From: RGIG3009 sp045578425
Lineage (GTDB): Bacteria > Bacillota > Clostridia > Oscillospirales > Acutalibacteraceae
Assembly (NCBI GenBank): GCA_045578425.1
Contig: JAZNKF010000033.1
Location: 1 to 16,464, forward strand
DNA: 16,464 nt
Direction of reading: 5' to 3'
Under the pieces are notes generated by a model. The model did no database searches, had not been told where the DNA came from, and was given only the letters and a program-made list of their open reading frames with translations. This document shows, piece after piece, positions 13,505-16,464 of this stretch. The translations under genes and the position numbers were made by a program. Numbering within the stretch: the first letter of the stretch is position 1; each line of letters begins with the position of its first letter.

Positions 13505-14269
13505 ATGAGCATCATCAAACAATTGATTGCCGATAAATTGAAAGTGGAAGTACATGACACCCGCGCTTCCATGGGTACCGCGGCCGGCAATGCTGCCGCG
13601 GAATTGATTCGCACGTTGTTGCAACAAAAACCGCAAGTCAACGTGATTTTTGCAGCGGCCCCCTCACAAAACGAAATGTTGGATACGTTGGTTGCCGCAA
13701 AAGGGATTGATTGGTCGCGTGTTAACGCTTTTCACATGGATGAATACGTTGGTTTACCGGCTGATGCCCCCCAAGGATTCGGTAACTTTTTAAACGAGCA
13801 TTTGTTCTCGCGTGTACCGTTCGGTAACGTTTATCGTCTCAATCCTGCTGCCGATGCCGTGGCGGAATGTGCCCGTTACAGCGAATTATTAAATGCCTAT
13901 CCCGCCGATATCGTGTGCTTGGGTATTGGGGAAAACGCTCATTTGGCATTCAACGACCCCGGTGAAGCTAAGTTTGATGACCCGCAAGTTGTCAAGGTCG
14001 TCACACTGGATAATGTGTGCCGTCAACAACAAGTCAACGACGGTTGCTTTACTGCCATTGACGAAGTGCCCACCCACGCGCTCAGCTTAACCATTCCCAC
14101 GCTCATGCGCGCTCCTCACTTGGTTTGTACGGTACCTGCCGCCACCAAACGCGAAGCTGTCGCCAAAACCGTACTTGGTCCCGTTACCGAAATGGTCCCC
14201 GCCACCGCCATGCGTAAGCATCCCGATGTGACCATGTATTGCGATGCCGACAGCGGTGCCGACTTATAA
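13505..14269 (+). CDS. NagB-like glucosamine-6-phosphate deaminase/isomerase homologue
   Basis: A 254-residue member of the NagB/6-phosphogluconolactonase fold. NagB turns glucosamine-6-phosphate into fructose-6-phosphate and ammonia. The motif HMDEYVGL (Asp79/Glu80) matches the NagB lid-side acid, and GIGENAHLAFNDPG (140-153) matches the His-containing catalytic loop with His146. However, the usual Gly before that His is Ala, the usual Glu after FN is Asp151, and the NagB phosphate loop GLATGGTP is replaced by FAAAPSQNEML (49-59). It therefore belongs to a variant subgroup whose substrate may differ. The ATG at 13505 has GGGAG nearby. The AraC regulator is divergent, and a strong terminator follows, so it is a single-gene unit. 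Confidence 0.8.
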   Translation: MSIIKQLIADKLKVEVHDTRASMGTAAGNAAAELIRTLLQQKPQVNVIFAAAPSQNEMLDTLVAAKGIDWSRVNAFHMDEYVGLPADAPQGFGNFLNEHLFSRVPFGNVYRLNPAADAVAECARYSELLNAYPADIVCLGIGENAHLAFNDPGEAKFDDPQVVKVVTLDNVCRQQQVNDGCFTAIDEVPTHALSLTIPTLMRAPHLVCTVPAATKREAVAKTVLGPVTEMVPATAMRKHPDVTMYCDADSGADL

Positions 14270-14278
14270 TCACTTTTC

Positions 14279-14320
14279 AAAACAAGCCTTTGAATTTTAA
14301 ATTCAAAGGCTTGTTTTTTT
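14279..14320 (+). terminator. Terminator of the NagB-like gene
   Basis: An 18-bp stem (14279-14296 with 14300-14317) with a loop of three bases and a run of T, ten bases past the stop codon. Confidence 0.92.
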
Positions 14321-14324
14321 ATGC

Positions 14325-14364
14325 CCGTTTTCGACCAAAACGGCAAGGAGGGACATGTTATACT
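14325..14364 (+). promoter_or_regulatory. glgB promoter with palindromic operator-like site
   Basis: An extended -10 (TGT TATACT, 14359-14364) lies 27 bp before the glgB start. A 19-bp palindrome (CCGTTTT-CGACC-AAAACGG, 14325-14343) covers the place of the -35, which is otherwise weak. A regulator may bind there. Confidence 0.55.
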
Positions 14365-14390
14365 GACAACCAAAGGGGGGAATGTTCCAA

Positions 14391-16229
14391 ATGTTTTCAA
14401 AAAAAAGATTCTCCATCTATGAGTGGTTGGGTTGCCACCGAATAGCAAAAGGATATGTTTTTCGCGTGTGGGCCCCGCGGGCAACCGCTGTGTTTTTGTG
14501 CGGCGATTTTAACGGTTGGGACCGTCAGTCACTGCCAATGAGCAATATCGGGGATGGCGTGTGGGAAGTCATAACCGACACCCCGCGGGAATACGATGCT
14601 TATAAGTATTATATCGTCTCTCAAAACGGAAACGGGGTTTTAAAATCCGACCCCTATGCCTATCATTTCGAAACCCGTCCCGCCACTGCTTCCAAAGTGT
14701 ATTCGCTAACAGGATACGATTGGAAAGATACCGAATGGCAGCGTAAAAAAGCCGCCGTCAACGCTGTTGACTCTCCGCTGAACATTTACGAAGTCCATCT
14801 CGGCTCGTGGAAACGTCATGCCGACGGCAGCTTTTTGTCGTACGAGGAATTGGCGGACGAGTTAATACCGTATGTGTTGGATATGCACTATACACACGTT
14901 GAACTCATGCCCGTCATGGAACACCCCTTTGACGGCTCGTGGGGCTATCAAGTAACGGGATATTATGCAGTAACCTCACGTCTTGGAACGCCGTACGATT
15001 TTATGCTTTTGGTTGACGCATTTCACGCCGCGGGTATCGGCGTTATTCTCGATTGGGTGCCTGCGCATTTCCCGAAAGACGCTTTCGGGCTCTACGAATT
15101 TGACGGCGAGCCGCTTTACGAAGCAAGCCAATGGGACAGAAAAGAAAACAAAAGCTGGGGTACTCGGCGGTTTGATTACGGAAGAAAGGAAGTTATTTCG
15201 TTTTTGATTTCTTCCGCCGTTTTCTTCTTTGAAAAATACCATATCGACGGCTTAAGAGTAGACGCGGTGGCTTCTATGCTTTACCTCGATTACGATAAAG
15301 ACCCGGGGGAATGGGTTCCAAACATCTACGGCGAAAATAAGAATTTAGAGGCAGTCGCTTTCTTGCGTCGTTTAAACGAGGCTGTTTTTGAACGTTTCCC
15401 CAATGCCTTAATGATTGCGGAGGAATCTACCGCTTGGCCCAAAATGACGGCTCCTACGAGCGTAGGCGGGCTTGGATTTAATTTTAAATGGAATATGGGC
15501 TGGATGAACGACATCCTTGCTTATATCAAAACCGATCCTATTTTTAGAAGGTTTAGCCATAATAAGCTTACTTTTTCGATGATGTACGCATTTTCTGAAA
15601 ATTACGTTTTACCCATTTCCCACGACGAAGTGGTGCACGGAAAGCGTTCGTTAATTGATAAGATGCCTGGAGGGTACGAAGATAAGTTTGCGGGGATCCG
15701 CGCGTTTTTCGGATATATGATGTCGCACCCTGGCAAAAAGCTGAATTTTATGGGCAACGAATTCGGACAATTTAAGGAATGGAATTATAAAGAAGGGGTA
15801 GAATTTTTCTTAAAAGACTACCCGATGCATGCAAAGCTTTCGAATATGGTAAAGGAGCTCAATCATCTTTATAAAGATAATGCGCCTTTGTATGAGATTG
15901 AAGATAGCTGGGACGGCTTTGAATGGCTTGCTGCTGATGATAACGACAGAAATTTTATCGCTTATAAACGCAAAGATAGGGCAGGAAAAGAAATTGTTGT
16001 TTTAGTCAATTTTTCAGGCGAGGATTTTTACGGATATACCCTCGGACTTGAAAAAGGAAAATATCGCGTGATTTTCAATACGGACGCCGTTAAATTCGGC
16101 GGACGGGGCGTAGAGAAGAAACGCGTTTATCATACGGAAAAAACGTTTAGTCATGGAAAGGAATATTCCATTCGGTTTAATCTTCCCAAGCTGACTTGCG
16201 TGTATTTAACAAAAATTAATGAAATATAG
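14391..16229 (+). CDS. glgB: 1,4-alpha-glucan branching enzyme
   Basis: A 612-residue GH13 enzyme that cuts alpha-1,4 chains and makes alpha-1,6 branches in glycogen. An N-terminal beta domain (FRVWAPRATAVFLCGDFNGW) precedes the GH13 barrel (from about 130). Catalytic residues are the nucleophile Asp291 in DGLRVDAVASM, the acid Glu344 in MIAEES, and Asp412 in PISHDEVVHG. It is near the usual length of about 630 residues. Two in-frame ATGs exist: 14382 directly touches GGGGGG, while 14391 has it ten bases upstream, so 14391 is preferred. glgC begins 10 bp downstream, with its ribosome binding site overlapping the glgB stop, so the two form an operon. Confidence 0.97.
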   Translation: MFSKKRFSIYEWLGCHRIAKGYVFRVWAPRATAVFLCGDFNGWDRQSLPMSNIGDGVWEVITDTPREYDAYKYYIVSQNGNGVLKSDPYAYHFETRPATASKVYSLTGYDWKDTEWQRKKAAVNAVDSPLNIYEVHLGSWKRHADGSFLSYEELADELIPYVLDMHYTHVELMPVMEHPFDGSWGYQVTGYYAVTSRLGTPYDFMLLVDAFHAAGIGVILDWVPAHFPKDAFGLYEFDGEPLYEASQWDRKENKSWGTRRFDYGRKEVISFLISSAVFFFEKYHIDGLRVDAVASMLYLDYDKDPGEWVPNIYGENKNLEAVAFLRRLNEAVFERFPNALMIAEESTAWPKMTAPTSVGGLGFNFKWNMGWMNDILAYIKTDPIFRRFSHNKLTFSMMYAFSENYVLPISHDEVVHGKRSLIDKMPGGYEDKFAGIRAFFGYMMSHPGKKLNFMGNEFGQFKEWNYKEGVEFFLKDYPMHAKLSNMVKELNHLYKDNAPLYEIEDSWDGFEWLAADDNDRNFIAYKRKDRAGKEIVVLVNFSGEDFYGYTLGLEKGKYRVIFNTDAVKFGGRGVEKKRVYHTEKTFSHGKEYSIRFNLPKLTCVYLTKINEI

Positions 16230-16239
16230 GGGGTTTTTT

Positions 16240-16464
16240 ATGCAAAGAAAGAAAGAATGTGTAGCAATGCTTTTGGCGGGCGGTCAAGGTAGTAGACTGT
16301 ATGCGCTCACCACGGATATTGCAAAACCTGCGGTGGCGTACGGAGCCAAATACCGTATTATTGATTTTCCGCTGTCCAATTGTATTAATTCGGGAATCGA
16401 TACGGTAGGCGTGCTGACGCAGTATCAACCGCTCATTCTTAACGAATATATCGGCAACGGTCAG
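16240..16464 (+). CDS. glgC: Glucose-1-phosphate adenylyltransferase, N-terminal part (cut by window end)
   Basis: The first 75 residues show the nucleotide-binding signature of ADP-glucose pyrophosphorylase: VAMLLAGGQGSRLYALT, then KPAVAYGAKYRIIDFPLSN and CINSGIDTVGVLTQYQP. GlgC makes ADP-glucose from glucose-1-phosphate and ATP and is the controlled step of glycogen synthesis. TAGGGGG lies about seven bases before the ATG. The reading frame is open to the window end. A glgD or glgA is expected beyond it, by the usual order in Clostridia, but is not visible. Confidence 0.96.
   Translation, partial: MQRKKECVAMLLAGGQGSRLYALTTDIAKPAVAYGAKYRIIDFPLSNCINSGIDTVGVLTQYQPLILNEYIGNGQ

Noticed and set aside
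14345..14366. AAGGAGGG followed by an ATG and a three-codon frame before glgB, as a leader peptide
   Set aside because: The ATG is too close to the AGGAGGG and the likely -10 lies downstream of it, so it would not be in the transcript.
1..16464. CRISPR array, tRNA, rRNA or a full insertion sequence
   Set aside because: No regularly spaced repeats of suitable length, no cloverleaf with CCA-type end and no transposase were seen; only the recombinase fragment and its repeats suggest mobility.

Overview
The window looks like a chromosomal segment of a low-to-mid GC Gram-positive bacterium, most likely a gut-type Clostridia member. Nearly every gene has a strong GGAGG-type ribosome binding site, promoters are sigma-A like, genes are separated by hairpin-plus-T terminators, and the protein families (DUF2975/XRE pair, DUF4173, GltS-like carrier, glgB-glgC) are common in that group. 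Species cannot be read from the sequence.

Region 1 (1-2304) is the edge of an integrated element. It starts inside a tyrosine recombinase gene. A 26-bp repeat occurs at 771-796 and again at 2075-2100 (2 mismatches), enclosing about 1.3 kb with two small unknown genes (a two-helix membrane protein and a zinc-ribbon protein) but no recombinase. About ten directly oriented copies of an 11-bp word near (C/A)TTA(A/C)GCCAAA lie beside the recombinase and just inside both repeats; they look like arm-type recombinase sites. A small PspC-domain gene begins right after the second repeat.

Region 2 (2371-5477) is a membrane/regulator block. An operon encodes a DUF2975 membrane protein, a small XRE regulator and a DUF4173 membrane protein, driven by a good promoter whose -35 is covered by two tandem dyads (probable autoregulatory operators). 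It converges on an XRE regulator carrying two membrane helices and a zinc ribbon. The two units share a bidirectional terminator whose sequence is also found after pspC.

Region 3 (5530-7847) is a two-gene sugar operon: an L-rhamnose mutarotase (RhaM) with a TTG start, and a large protein with a ThuA/GATase-like N-terminal part and a PHP-like metallohydrolase part.

Region 4 (7845-12557) has an ABC exporter half-transporter divergent from a PlsC-like acyltransferase fused to a zinc ribbon. The acyltransferase gene overlaps by 23 bp a GltS-type sodium/glutamate carrier.

Region 5 (12555-14320) is an AraC-family regulator divergent from a NagB-like sugar-phosphate isomerase/deaminase homologue. 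The same 16-bp box is mirrored in the two facing promoters, each next to a -10 hexamer, suggesting co-regulation.

Region 6 (14325-16464) is the start of a glycogen operon: glgB (complete) and glgC (cut by the window end).
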